Below are positions 34,331 through 43,273 of a stretch of 64,000 bases of DNA, in pieces (the stretch's first letter is position 1; each line of letters begins with the position of its first letter). The position numbers and the translations under genes were made by a program. The notes beneath the pieces were generated by a model. The model was not told the origin of the DNA. It worked only from the letters and a program-made list of their open reading frames with translations, and searched no databases. The stretch is from CAUZWH01 sp965224275 (GTDB lineage Bacteria > Pseudomonadota > Alphaproteobacteria > SHVV01): contig CBDCYR010000012.1 of the NCBI GenBank assembly GCA_965224275.1, forward strand, positions 62,001 through 126,000. The letters run 5' to 3'.

Positions 34331-35080
34331 ATGCCTGATGCTCTGGGATGGCGTCACAAGTTTGGCGTGGTTGCACCGTCAACCAATACGATCGTGCAAC
34401 CCGACTACGACGACATGCGCATAGACGGCGTCACCAACCATTATTCGCGGGCGCTGATCCCCAACGTGAAGGTGACCGACAACCAGAGCTTTCTCGACAT
34501 GATTGGGTTGATACGCGAAGCGCTGCTACCGGCGATCGACGCCGTTCTGACCTGCGAACCCGATTCGATCATCCTCGGGGTCTCTGGCGAAACTTTCTGG
34601 GATGGTAAAGCCGGCGCGACTGCCATGCACGAGCGCTTCGAAGAGCGCGCCGGCGGACTAAAGGTTGCCATGGGCTCGGAAGCCTGTATCGCCGCGCTCC
34701 GGCGCTACCCAGACGTCAAGCGCATCGCTGTGATTACCCCATACATGCCCCCCGGCGATGATCAGGTGCGCGGCTTCTTCGACGATTATGGGTACGAAGT
34801 CGTACGGCTGAAGGGATTGAAGTGCGGCGGTCCGGTGGTCATCGCTCACGTCACCGCCGATGAGCTCCGCGCGACAATTGATGAACTCAACGGCGATGAC
34901 GTCGACGCCATCGTGCAATGCGGCACCAACCTGTCGATGACGCGGGTTGCGGCCGAGAAAGAACAGGAACTCGGAAAGCTGGTGCTGGCGATCAACACCG
35001 CAACTTTTTGGTACGCGCTACGCCAAAACGGCATGAACGATCGCATCGACGGGTTTGGGTCGCTACCCCGCGATCATTAG
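34331..35080 (+). CDS. Arylmalonate decarboxylase / maleate isomerase-family protein
   Basis: A 249-residue Asp/Glu-racemase superfamily protein of the maleate isomerase/arylmalonate decarboxylase group: GVVAPSTNTIVQPDYD at the N-terminus, Tyr138 in ITPYMPPG and Cys197 in QCGTNLSM. The first catalytic Cys of racemases and maleate isomerases is replaced by a GVS segment (ILGVSGETFW, residues 81-90). This one-Cys layout is that of arylmalonate decarboxylase, so a decarboxylase-type chemistry is plausible, but the substrate is unknown. ATG at 34331 follows AAGGAGAG. Confidence 0.85.
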   Translation: MPDALGWRHKFGVVAPSTNTIVQPDYDDMRIDGVTNHYSRALIPNVKVTDNQSFLDMIGLIREALLPAIDAVLTCEPDSIILGVSGETFWDGKAGATAMHERFEERAGGLKVAMGSEACIAALRRYPDVKRIAVITPYMPPGDDQVRGFFDDYGYEVVRLKGLKCGGPVVIAHVTADELRATIDELNGDDVDAIVQCGTNLSMTRVAAEKEQELGKLVLAINTATFWYALRQNGMNDRIDGFGSLPRDH

Positions 35081-35118
35081 ATTCCCACCACGAACACGAA
35101 CGCGACAACAACCACGAC

Positions 35119-36024
35119 ATGGCGCCCCGAGGATCGCGTCTCGTCGAGACACGATACGTTCATGCGCCACTGCGGGGCATAACCTTTCTGGTCCTGGGCG
35201 GGCTGTTTCTCACCCTGGCCGATACGGTCGCCAAGTGGCTGACCGTCGACACGCCGACCGGAGAAATAATTTTTGGCCGTGGCGTCTCGACGCTGGTGTG
35301 CATTCTCATTTTGGTTGTTCGCGCAGGACCACGATCGCTTCGGCTAAACAACCCTGTGGGCATCTTTCAACGCGCTGTCGTGGCGGTGGTGTTCACTTTT
35401 TTTCTGATGGCGTCGCTGCGAGAATTGCCGATCGCCGAGGTTATTGCGATTCTTTACGCCTCGCCGCTGATCCTCGCGGCTATTGCGCCGTCGATGCTGC
35501 GAGAAACCGTCGGCACGCATCGCTGGATTGCGATTCTCATTGCCTTCGCCGGCGTTCTCGTAATGATGCGGCCCGGCGCAGAGAGCCTCCATTGGGTTGC
35601 ACTTCTGCCGCTCGCCGCTGCCAGCGTGAGCGCGTTTCGCGATGTCCTCACCCGACGCGTCGCTGGTACGGAGACGTCGCTTGCGATCCAGTTCTACACG
35701 ACGCTGGCCATGATCATCTTCGGCGGCGCCACGATTGTTCTCGGTTGGCGTGCTTTGCCGTGGAGCGACGTCGGGCTGCTGGCAATCTGCGGCGTGCTCC
35801 AGTTCGTTGGACAATACTTCTTTATCGATGCCTTCCGCTACGCAGGTGCCACGCTACTCGCCCCGTTTAGGTACGCCATGCTGGTATGGGCATTGATCGT
35901 CGGCTTCATTATTTGGGGAGACATTCCCGACGCCTGGGCGATTGTCGGCACCCTTCTCATTGCCGGCAGCGGGCTCTACGTGATCTATCGTGTGCCGCCG
36001 AGCCGCGACCGAGATGCTACTTAA
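35119..36024 (+). CDS. EamA/DMT-family transporter (group A)
   Basis: A 301-residue ten-helix carrier with two EamA repeats. It has HAPLRGITFLVLGGLFL, LRELPIAEVIAILYASPL, VLVMMRPG and PFRYAMLVWALIVGFIIWGDIPD. The motifs match the pair at 9704/10617. ATG at 35119 is favoured because it lies just before the conserved PLRG segment; the frame is open further upstream into the preceding gene. It starts about 40 bp after the decarboxylase-like gene and is probably co-transcribed. Its 3' end overlaps the convergent NIPSNAP gene by 8 nt. Confidence 0.88.
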   Translation: MAPRGSRLVETRYVHAPLRGITFLVLGGLFLTLADTVAKWLTVDTPTGEIIFGRGVSTLVCILILVVRAGPRSLRLNNPVGIFQRAVVAVVFTFFLMASLRELPIAEVIAILYASPLILAAIAPSMLRETVGTHRWIAILIAFAGVLVMMRPGAESLHWVALLPLAAASVSAFRDVLTRRVAGTETSLAIQFYTTLAMIIFGGATIVLGWRALPWSDVGLLAICGVLQFVGQYFFIDAFRYAGATLLAPFRYAMLVWALIVGFIIWGDIPDAWAIVGTLLIAGSGLYVIYRVPPSRDRDAT

Positions 36025-36337
36025 TCGGCGAGAACGATGTCGGTCGCAGGATCTTGTTCTCCTGCGCCAGGAGCGCCCCAATTTCGGCGGATTTGGCGAG
36101 GTAAGCATGCCAATCGGGATCGGCATCCATCGTCGCACGACGGCGGTCGCGATCGCCGAGGTCGTCATAGCCCCACATGAAAACGATCTGGTTGAGGGGA
36201 CCGATTTCACTCACGAAAAAGCCGAGCAGATTACCGAGGTGCTTGGCCTGCACAGGCAGGGCAAATTTTTCGTAATTCTCAAGCCAGGCCTTCACTTTTC
36301 CGGGCCGTATGCTGTAGGTGCGGTGATCGACGATCAT
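36017..36337 (-). CDS. NIPSNAP-family protein
   Basis: A 106-residue ferredoxin-like-fold protein of the NIPSNAP group: MIVDHRTYSIRPGKVKAWLENYEKFALP, NLLGFFVSEIGPLNQIVFMWGYDDL and WHAYLAKSAEIGALLAQENKIL. Members are dimeric alpha/beta barrels often found beside catabolic enzymes. ATG at 36337 is preceded by a perfect AGGAGG at about 10 nt. Single minus-strand gene among plus-strand transporters; its 3' end overlaps the EamA gene at 35119-36024. Confidence 0.88.
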   Translation of the reverse strand: MIVDHRTYSIRPGKVKAWLENYEKFALPVQAKHLGNLLGFFVSEIGPLNQIVFMWGYDDLGDRDRRRATMDADPDWHAYLAKSAEIGALLAQENKILRPTSFSPIK

Positions 36338-36418
36338 GCTACGGTGCCTCCTTGATTGACCGGCTACGTACTCCCTCGACATAGCATTCTCACCATCGGC
36401 GTACCCGAAAGAAGCTAA

Positions 36419-37279
36419 ATGAACCCGTTTCTCTGGGGACTGGGCAGCGCCGTGGGTTGGGGCACAGCCGATTTTGTCGCACGAATTTCCGGCCGCGCGT
36501 TGGGGCCGGCCAATTCGCTGCTTGCCACGGCCAGTATCGGAACCGTGGGCATGGGCCTGTGGCTGATATTTCGTGAAACCGCCGTGGTGTGGGATCCATC
36601 GGGTTTACACTGGCTGATCCTCATCGGCTTTTGCCTGTCGAGCGGTATGCTGTTGCTCTATACGAGTTTGGCACGCGGGCCCGTATCGATCGCTGCGCCG
36701 TTGATTTCGAGTACACCGGCATTCGTTGTGCCGGGTGCGTTTTTGCTCGGCGTAGTACCAACACCCACGCAATTGGTGGCGATGGCCGGCGTGATGATCG
36801 GGACATTGATCGTTACCCGCGCGGCGCACCCCCATAGCGGAATGAGAGAGGGCGAGCGCGGCGTCGGGATGACCGTCGCCACTGGCCTCGGTGCAGCATT
36901 CTTTTTTGCAGCGGCGTTGCTGATCGCACGCGAAGCCGTGCCGATCTATGGCGTGCTGCAGGTTGTCTGGAGTGGTCGTGGCATTAGTCTGGTCTTCGTT
37001 ATCCTCTTCATGGTGTTGACTCGAACGCGTGTCAACGTGCCGATGCGCTGGTGGCCGGCCCTGTTCGCGCAGGGCGTGCTCGACGCCGGCGGGCTGATCT
37101 TTCTCTATGTCGGATCGGTCGGCGATGGCGCCCCCTTGGCATCAATCGGCAGTGCACCGCTGGCGATCGTTGCGGTGCTCCTGGCTCGGATCTTCCTCAA
37201 TGAACGAATTCCGCCCGTCCAATGGGTCGGCATTGCGGTGGTCGTCGGCGCCGGTGCGTTCTTGGCCGCGCGCGCTTAG
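36419..37279 (+). CDS. EamA/DMT-family transporter (group C)
   Basis: A 286-residue ten-helix protein starting MNPFLWGLGSAVGWGTADFVARISGR, with GPVSIAAPLISSTPAFVVPGA in the first half and SAPLAIVAVLLARIFLNERIPPVQW in the second. The N-terminus and ARGPVS motif are shared with the genes at 37280 and 40665, forming the third EamA subgroup. ATG at 36419 follows a GAAAGAAG site. The next gene begins at the base after its stop, so the pair is surely co-transcribed. Confidence 0.9.
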   Translation: MNPFLWGLGSAVGWGTADFVARISGRALGPANSLLATASIGTVGMGLWLIFRETAVVWDPSGLHWLILIGFCLSSGMLLLYTSLARGPVSIAAPLISSTPAFVVPGAFLLGVVPTPTQLVAMAGVMIGTLIVTRAAHPHSGMREGERGVGMTVATGLGAAFFFAAALLIAREAVPIYGVLQVVWSGRGISLVFVILFMVLTRTRVNVPMRWWPALFAQGVLDAGGLIFLYVGSVGDGAPLASIGSAPLAIVAVLLARIFLNERIPPVQWVGIAVVVGAGAFLAARA

Positions 37280-38143
37280 ATGAACCCCTTCATCTGGGGA
37301 CTTGGCAGCGCGATAACGTGGGGCTCGGGAGATTTCGTTGCGCGTTTGTCCGGCCGCGCGATTGGACCGGCCAGCTCGGTGTTTGGAATGTTCCTTGCCG
37401 GCACCGTTCTGCTCACGTTGTGGATTCTAGTGAGCGATCTGCCGCTGGTATGGAATTGGGATGGCTACGTGTGGGTGGGCCTAAGCGGCCTCGCCACTGC
37501 CGGCGGAACGTGGCTGCTGTATGCCAGTTTGAGCCGTGGACCGGTCTCCGTGGCCTCACCGCTAGTGGCTAGTTTTCCGGTCTTCATCGTTCTCGGCGGC
37601 TTGATACTCGGCATCGTACCCAAAACCGAGGAATGGATCGGCATGGCCGTGGTTATGGCGGGCGTGTGGGTCGTCGCCCGCACCGGTCACGGTGAAATAG
37701 ACCAGACCGTCGCCGGACGCGGCGGGATCGGGCTCACCGTGGTCTACGGCCTCGGCGCATCTCTGGTCATGGCGTCAGCGCTCCTGTTTGGCCGCGAGGC
37801 GTCGATTCACTACGGCGAGGTTCAGACCACCTGGTTGATCCGCATATGTTCGTTCGTTTCGTTCGGCCTTTATGTCGCCATCCTGCGAATGCGCCTCAGC
37901 CTGCCAATACGATGGTGGCCGGCGGTCGGATCGCAAGGGGCGCTTGATACCGTAGGTTGGATCACATTCCTCGTCGGTGGCGCAGGCGCTGGGGCGCCAC
38001 TGGCTGCGGTCGGTGCGGCGCCACTCACGGTGGTAACCGTGTTGCTGGCGCGGTTCGTTTTGAAAGAATCGATTCCGCTAGCGCAATGGTCGGGAATTTT
38101 CCTCGTCGTGATCGGCGGCGGAATTCTCGCCTATTTCGGGTAA
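37280..38143 (+). CDS. EamA/DMT-family transporter (group C)
   Basis: A 287-residue paralogue of the preceding gene: MNPFIWGLGSAITWGSGDFVARLSGRAIGP, SRGPVSVASPLVASFPVFIVLGG and APLTVVTVLLARFVLKESIPLAQW. ATG at 37280 directly abuts the preceding stop; no separate ribosome binding site is needed for coupled translation. Paralogous neighbours of this kind may form a heteromeric carrier, as known for some small DMT proteins, but ten-helix EamA proteins usually act alone. About 80 bp separate it from the first phosphotriesterase gene. Confidence 0.9.
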   Translation: MNPFIWGLGSAITWGSGDFVARLSGRAIGPASSVFGMFLAGTVLLTLWILVSDLPLVWNWDGYVWVGLSGLATAGGTWLLYASLSRGPVSVASPLVASFPVFIVLGGLILGIVPKTEEWIGMAVVMAGVWVVARTGHGEIDQTVAGRGGIGLTVVYGLGASLVMASALLFGREASIHYGEVQTTWLIRICSFVSFGLYVAILRMRLSLPIRWWPAVGSQGALDTVGWITFLVGGAGAGAPLAAVGAAPLTVVTVLLARFVLKESIPLAQWSGIFLVVIGGGILAYFG

Positions 38144-38222
38144 TGCATTGCGATCTGCTTGGCCTCGCCAGCCCACCCGAATTCTGGGACAATTGAAAAA
38201 CACAAGATGGTAGGAGGAAGCT

Positions 38223-39248
38223 ATGAGCTTCATTCGCACGGTTCTCGGCGATATCGATCCCGAAAGTGCCGGGCTAACTCTGGCGCACGAGCACACGTTG
38301 TTTGGCTGGCCGGGCGTAGAACACGACCATCGATCGGCGTTCGTACGCGAGCACGTATTGAAGGGCCTGACCGACGAGGTCGAGCAAGGAAAAAACATCT
38401 TCGGGCTAGGCACCTTGGTCGACTGCACGACCATTGAAAACAACCGTTATCCCGACATCATGTGCGAAGTTTCTCAAGCCAGCGGCGTGAACATCGTTTG
38501 TGCGACGGGGTTTTTCTGCGAGAGCATGGGCGTCCCGTACCACTGGCGGCGCCAATCGATCGACGAGATCGCTGATTTTTTCGTGCGTGACGTGACCGAG
38601 GGTATCGTCGGCAGCGACGTCAAATGCGGCATTATCAAAGCGTCCTCGGGCCAAGATGACGCATTTCCCCAACCTGCCCCGGTCGGGCCGCACGGTCGTC
38701 ATATGGGGGTTTACGAAGATCGCGCCTTCCGGTCTGCGGCACGCGCGCAAAAGCGTTGTGGCGTACCAATCACGACGCACATCGACCCCGAGGATTGGCA
38801 CGTCTGTAACATCGGTCTCGAGCAACTCGAACTACTCGTGGAGGAAGGCGCCGATCCCACCAAGATCATCATCGGCCACACCTTCTACGCGACGATCGAG
38901 CAACTGGAGGCGATTCTCAAACACGGTGCCTACGTCCAACTCGATAATTTTGGCACCGGTTGGCGCGGATTGGACGACGACGCCGCGGTCGACCTGATGG
39001 CCGAAGCGATCAAGCGGGGTTATGTCAAGCAACTGCTCATCACTTTCGATCGGTTTTGGTACCAGCTCCGCGGCGACCGGCCCTTTACCGAGGATGACCC
39101 CGAAGTGATGGTCCGCACATCGCTCGACTTTCTTCCCAATACGTTGCTGCCAATGCTGCGCGAGCGCGGTATCACCGACGCAGAGATCCACATGATAACG
39201 GTCGAAAACCCGACACGATTGCTCACTTTCGCCGATCCGCGCCCATAG
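38223..39248 (+). CDS. Phosphotriesterase-family hydrolase with bridging Lys
   Basis: A 341-residue TIM-barrel metal hydrolase of the phosphotriesterase family. The dinuclear metal site is visible: His22 and His24 (LAHEHTLF), Lys139 (CGIIKASS, the residue normally carboxylated), His186 (TTHID), His219 (IIGHTFY) and Asp276 (LITFDRFWY). Such enzymes act on lactones, phosphotriesters or related esters; the substrate cannot be told. ATG at 38223 follows GTAGGAGG. It probably forms an operon with the second homologue at 39277. Confidence 0.9.
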   Translation: MSFIRTVLGDIDPESAGLTLAHEHTLFGWPGVEHDHRSAFVREHVLKGLTDEVEQGKNIFGLGTLVDCTTIENNRYPDIMCEVSQASGVNIVCATGFFCESMGVPYHWRRQSIDEIADFFVRDVTEGIVGSDVKCGIIKASSGQDDAFPQPAPVGPHGRHMGVYEDRAFRSAARAQKRCGVPITTHIDPEDWHVCNIGLEQLELLVEEGADPTKIIIGHTFYATIEQLEAILKHGAYVQLDNFGTGWRGLDDDAAVDLMAEAIKRGYVKQLLITFDRFWYQLRGDRPFTEDDPEVMVRTSLDFLPNTLLPMLRERGITDAEIHMITVENPTRLLTFADPRP

Positions 39249-39276
39249 TCGACGCCGGAAACGACGAGCCATAAAC

Positions 39277-40311
39277 ATGCCAATCATACGCACCGTATTG
39301 GGTGATATCGCCCCCGACGAACTCGGGGTCACGCTTTGCCATGAGCATTTGCTGATCGACCTCAAACGGGTCTTCGATGAACCCGACGATGCTTTTGGCA
39401 AGGAAATGGCGCGCAAACCTGTCGAACTCGCCACCCTGGGTTGGATCCGTGCCAACTACATTAACAATTTCGACAACGTCGGGCTCTACGTCGAGCGCGA
39501 GGTCATCGAAGAAATAAGTCGCTATCGCGCCGCCGGTGGTGCCACGCTCGTTGAAGTGACGCCGGTCGACATTGGCCGCAATCCCGAAGGGCTCGCTCGC
39601 ATCGCCGAGGCCGCCGAACTAAACGTGGTCATGGGCAGCGGCTACTACGTGTACGGCACCCACCCCGACGATATGGACGTCCGCCCCGAAGATGATCTTG
39701 TCGCAGAGATGACCCGCGATGTTGTCGATGGGGTTGGTGATAGCGGAATTAGGTCCGGCATCATCGGGGAAATCGGCTGCACTTGGCCGTTGCACAAGAA
39801 CGAACGAAAAGTGCTGCGCGCCGCCGCGCGAGCGCAGACCGCGACCGGCGCCGCGTTAACGATCCATCCCGGCCGCGACCCACGTGCACCGGCCGAAATA
39901 TTGGACGTGATCGACAGCGCCGGCAGCGATGTCAGGCGCACAATCATGGGCCACCTGGACCGGACATTTCACCACTATGCCGCGTTCAAGGAATTTGCGG
40001 AAAGTGGCTGTTTCCTGGAATTCGATATGTTCGGTATGGAATCTGCGTACTACCCGTTTGGCCCGACCGACATGCCCAATGACGGCCGCCGCATCGACCT
40101 GATCATGCGCTTGATCGAAGACGGTCACCTCGATCAAATTCTTGTTTCCCACGATATCGCCTTTAAGCACTTGCTGGTTCGCTACGGCGGCAACGGCTAT
40201 GGCCACATCTTGCAGAACGCTGTGCCCAAAATGCGGACCAAGGGTATGAGCGCGGACCAGATAGACACCGTGCTTAAGGCAAATCCGCAGCGCGCGCTCA
40301 CGATCGCCTGA
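39277..40311 (+). CDS. Phosphotriesterase-family hydrolase with bridging Glu
   Basis: A 344-residue paralogue of the preceding enzyme. Metal ligands: His22 and His24 (LCHEHLLID), His197 (LTIHPGR), His226 (IMGHLDRT) and Asp293 (LVSHDIAF). The bridging residue is Glu165 (GIIGEIGCTW) instead of Lys, as in the E. coli Php (phosphotriesterase homology protein) type. The difference from its neighbour suggests distinct substrates. ATG at 39277, 28 bp after the preceding stop. The DNA beyond 40345 is a remnant of a molybdenum hydroxylase subunit. Confidence 0.9.
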   Translation: MPIIRTVLGDIAPDELGVTLCHEHLLIDLKRVFDEPDDAFGKEMARKPVELATLGWIRANYINNFDNVGLYVEREVIEEISRYRAAGGATLVEVTPVDIGRNPEGLARIAEAAELNVVMGSGYYVYGTHPDDMDVRPEDDLVAEMTRDVVDGVGDSGIRSGIIGEIGCTWPLHKNERKVLRAAARAQTATGAALTIHPGRDPRAPAEILDVIDSAGSDVRRTIMGHLDRTFHHYAAFKEFAESGCFLEFDMFGMESAYYPFGPTDMPNDGRRIDLIMRLIEDGHLDQILVSHDIAFKHLLVRYGGNGYGHILQNAVPKMRTKGMSADQIDTVLKANPQRALTIA

Positions 40312-40344
40312 TCCAACGACCTAATCACACCACGCTGTCGGAAT

Positions 40345-40668
40345 ATGCAGATGTATGTTGGGGAGTCGATCAAACGACGCGAAGACGCACGTTTCCTGAC
40401 CGGTCGGGGCACCTATGTCGACGACTACGGAATGCCGCGGGCCAGCGATCTCCCCTCATTTCGGACCGACTTTCAGGAGACGCCAGCCCCCAGTAACCCG
40501 CTTGGCGCTAAGGGCGCAGGTGAGAGCGGTACGCTCGGCGCACCACCGGCGATCGTCAACGCCGTGAGTGACGCGCTCAACCACCTGGGCGTCCACCACA
40601 TCGATATGCCGCTCACGCCGGATCGGATCTGGCAGGCGCTCAAGGATCGGCCGGAACTTCGAGCATGA
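40345..40668 (+). pseudogene. Internally deleted xanthine-dehydrogenase-type molybdopterin large subunit
   Basis: An open frame of 107 codons whose first ~28 residues (YVGESIKRREDARFLTGRG) match the extreme N-terminus of the CoxL/XdhB-type large subunit and whose last ~78 residues (NPLGAKGAGESGTLGAPPA, PDRIWQALKD) match its extreme C-terminus. The roughly 650-700 central residues, including the molybdopterin and substrate sites, are missing with the frame kept. It cannot be a functional dehydrogenase. Its stop overlaps the next gene's start by 4 nt (ATGA), so it may persist as a leader for that transporter. Confidence 0.85.
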
Positions 40669-41534
40669 CACCGGCGCTTTGGGGATTTACCGCGGCCCTC
40701 TGTTGGGGCACGACCGAATATGTCGCTCGGCTATCGGGCCGTGGGGTCGGGCCGACCAATTCGCTGCTTGGGATGTTCATCGCATCGAGCATTGTCGTCA
40801 GTCTTTGGGTGTGGATTGACGGTAGCCCGCTGATTTGGGTCGTCGACGGAGTCCACTGGTTAATCCTGACCGGCGTTGGTTTTGCAGCCGGCTTGCTGCT
40901 GTTGTTCGCCAGCCTGACGCGCGGACCGGTCTCTGTCGCGTCACCGGTTGTTGCAAGCTATCCCGCATTCATCGTGCTCGCTGCCCTGGGCCTCGGAATC
41001 ATTCCCACGCTCATTCAAGGAGTCGCCATCGCTGTCGTGTTGGGTGGCGTGTGGGTCGTCGCTCGCTTCGCCCACCCCGACGAAACCGCCGATGGGTCGG
41101 CCGTAGCCGATAAACGGATTTGGCCGACCGTAGCGCTCGGCATAGCTTCAGCCGCGTTATTCGCGCTCGGCGTGATGGCCGGGCGACAGGCTGCGGAAAT
41201 CTATGGGGAGCTTCAGTCGCTATGGCTGAACCGCCTGGTGGCGCTGGTCTGCCTTACGCTTTTCATGCTTGTTACACGCACGTCCGTGCGGTTGCCGATG
41301 CAGTGGTGGCCGGCGTTTGTTGCGATGGGTGTGCTCGACGCGCTCGGCGTAATAGCCATTTTTCTGGGTACGGCCGGCGAGGGCGCCGCGGTCGCAGCAG
41401 CGGCCAGTGCACCGGCCACCGTCGTCACCACGATCCTCGCGGCAACGCTCCTGCGTGAGCGCGTGCCACTAATACAGTGGTCCGGGATCGGCGCCGTCGT
41501 TGCCGGTGCGATCGGCCTTGCCTTCTATGGTTAG
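40665..41534 (+). CDS. EamA/DMT-family transporter (group C)
   Basis: A 289-residue ten-helix carrier: MTPALWGFTAALCWGTTEYVARLSGRGVGP, TRGPVSVASPVVASYPAFIVLA and APATVVTTILAATLLRERVPLIQW. Clearly a third member of the group with the genes at 36419 and 37280. ATG at 40665 lies inside the last codon of the remnant open frame. The stop overlaps the GNAT gene by 8 nt. Confidence 0.9.
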   Translation: MTPALWGFTAALCWGTTEYVARLSGRGVGPTNSLLGMFIASSIVVSLWVWIDGSPLIWVVDGVHWLILTGVGFAAGLLLLFASLTRGPVSVASPVVASYPAFIVLAALGLGIIPTLIQGVAIAVVLGGVWVVARFAHPDETADGSAVADKRIWPTVALGIASAALFALGVMAGRQAAEIYGELQSLWLNRLVALVCLTLFMLVTRTSVRLPMQWWPAFVAMGVLDALGVIAIFLGTAGEGAAVAAAASAPATVVTTILAATLLRERVPLIQWSGIGAVVAGAIGLAFYG

Positions 41535-41985
41535 GCCACAGATACGCGCCGCTCGTAGCGATGAAACCGAGCTGCTTTCAGAACTCGCGTTCCGCTCAAA
41601 GGCACACTGGGGCTATGACGATGCCTTCATGGCGGCCTGTCGCGAAGAGTTGACGGTCACCACAGACGGTATCGCGCGCAGCCCGACGTTCGTTTACGAC
41701 GATGGAATGGTGCGCGGTTTCTATCAACTGACATGCGAGGATGACGCCGCCGAGGTCGCCCTGTTTTTCGTCGACCCGCAGGCGATTGGTAGCGGTGTCG
41801 GCGGAGCATTGTGGCAACACATGGTCATCGAGGCGAGGCGGGCCAAAGCCGCCAAGATCACGATCGAGGCCGACCCCGATGCCGAAGGCTTCTATCTCAG
41901 AATGGGCGCGATACGAGTCGGGACGGCGCCCTCGGCAAGTATCCGGGACCGGCAACTTCCCTTGCTGGCGTTCGCCCTCGACTAA
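41527..41985 (+). CDS. GNAT-family N-acetyltransferase
   Basis: A 152-residue GNAT protein: VDPQAIGSGVGGALWQHMVIEARR is motif A (acetyl-CoA binding, G-x-G-x-G), and YLRMGAIRVG is motif B. The substrate is unknown. ATG at 41527 lies 8 nt inside the end of the EamA gene, so translation is coupled. An in-frame start further upstream at 41500 is less likely. Confidence 0.85.
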   Translation: MVRPQIRAARSDETELLSELAFRSKAHWGYDDAFMAACREELTVTTDGIARSPTFVYDDGMVRGFYQLTCEDDAAEVALFFVDPQAIGSGVGGALWQHMVIEARRAKAAKITIEADPDAEGFYLRMGAIRVGTAPSASIRDRQLPLLAFALD

Positions 41986-42025
41986 CTCGTAAATGTCCGA
42001 AGCGGCGTGCGTCGAGGAGAACAAT

Positions 42026-42424
42026 ATGGAATTCCAAGGTCTCAACTATCTCGCTATTCCCGTCGCCGCTGTCGCTGGGATGGCATTCGGTGCACTTTGG
42101 TATGGCGTGCTGTTTGGCAGGTCATGGCGGGCGATTGTTGGCATCGACTCGTTCCAGCCGAAACCCACACCGATGATCATCGCATTCGTGGCTCAGCTGG
42201 TAATGGCCTGGATGCTGGCTGGCGTGGTTGGGCACCTTGGCGAGGTAACGGTAATGAGATCGATGATTGCAGCCGCTTTCCTCTGGGTCGGGTTTGTCCT
42301 GACAACAATGATCGTCAACCACCGCTTCCAGTCGTCACCGTGGTCGCTGACCGCCATCGACGGCGGTCACTGGCTCGGCGTGCTGGTTATTATGGCCCTT
42401 GTGATCGGGCAGTTCGGGATCTGA
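42026..42424 (+). CDS. DUF1761-family membrane protein
   Basis: A 132-residue four-helix protein: MEFQGLNYLAIPVAAVAGMAFGALWYGVLFG (DUF1761 start), then helices at about 52-72, 79-100 and 112-130. The function is unknown; members are small membrane proteins of bacteria. ATG at 42026 is preceded by GAGGAGA, about 8 nt upstream. It converges on the alpha/beta hydrolase at 42429 with 4 bp between the stops. Confidence 0.85.
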   Translation: MEFQGLNYLAIPVAAVAGMAFGALWYGVLFGRSWRAIVGIDSFQPKPTPMIIAFVAQLVMAWMLAGVVGHLGEVTVMRSMIAAAFLWVGFVLTTMIVNHRFQSSPWSLTAIDGGHWLGVLVIMALVIGQFGI

Positions 42425-42428
42425 CCGC

Positions 42429-43262
42429 TCAGGCCGACAGGAAACTGCGTACCGCGTTGTTCCATTGCTCGGGATGCTCCAGGAACGGCAAGTGGCCGCA
42501 CTTCTCGAACGTCTCCAGCGTCGCGCGCGGCATCCGTTTAGAAGCTTCGACCGCGTTCGCGTAGATCCCGCGCGGATCCTCACGACCCCATGCGACCAAT
42601 GTATCGACATCGAGCTGGTCGAGCCGCTCGAGAATGCGAAAGGGACGCGATGCCGGAATATCCATCATCCCGTCCATTGCTTCTTCGTACTTCGGAACCA
42701 TATGCGGAAACGCATACGACGTGAGTTGCGGCAACAGGATCGCTTCGGGCACAACCGACGCATCGTAAACGATGTTGCCCGTGCGTTTGCGGCACGAGTC
42801 GTAAGTCGCACCGCGCATCGCCGTGAGTGCATTGTTTTTTGCGCCCTGCAGGGCCGACGCCAATTCTTCCTCGGAATTGAAACACGAACCCGAGCCGTTG
42901 ATGATCAGCTTGTCCACTTGCTGGGGCCGATCGAAATACATCAGCGCCGCGATCAAGGCGCCGTAAGAAGAGCCACACGCGCAGAAATTACCGAGGCCAA
43001 GCACATCGGCAAGCTTGAGAAGATGGCCGACGTGCTTGGGGTGAGGCGGTTTGCCCTCGAAGTCGGTGGGTCCGGTGAAGCCGTGCGCGACCATGTCCGG
43101 GGCGATGCAGTAGAACTCGTCCGCCAGCACATCAATATTGTGTATGAATAAGTCGGCACAGCCGCCAAAGCCGTGGATCATCATGAGCGGGTAGTTGCTG
43201 GGATCACCTTCATACAAATATCGGGTGGTGATGCCGTCGACCTCGACAAAATTGATGCGCAT
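42429..43262 (-). CDS. Alpha/beta hydrolase (meta-cleavage-product-hydrolase-like)
   Basis: A 277-residue alpha/beta-fold hydrolase: oxyanion-hole HGFGG at 30-34, nucleophile elbow GSSYG at 97-101 (Ser99), Asp in WGREDPRG and His in KCGHLPFL. It is closely related to the hydrolase at 43990. The pattern resembles MhpC-like C-C bond hydrolases and esterases; the substrate is unknown. ATG at 43262 lies 11 bp downstream of the EthD-like gene. Same strand as the MFS, hydrolase and EthD genes, so a four-gene operon is likely. Confidence 0.9.
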   Translation of the reverse strand: MRINFVEVDGITTRYLYEGDPSNYPLMMIHGFGGCADLFIHNIDVLADEFYCIAPDMVAHGFTGPTDFEGKPPHPKHVGHLLKLADVLGLGNFCACGSSYGALIAALMYFDRPQQVDKLIINGSGSCFNSEEELASALQGAKNNALTAMRGATYDSCRKRTGNIVYDASVVPEAILLPQLTSYAFPHMVPKYEEAMDGMMDIPASRPFRILERLDQLDVDTLVAWGREDPRGIYANAVEASKRMPRATLETFEKCGHLPFLEHPEQWNNAVRSFLSA

Positions 43263-43273
43263 GGCTCCCTCCT

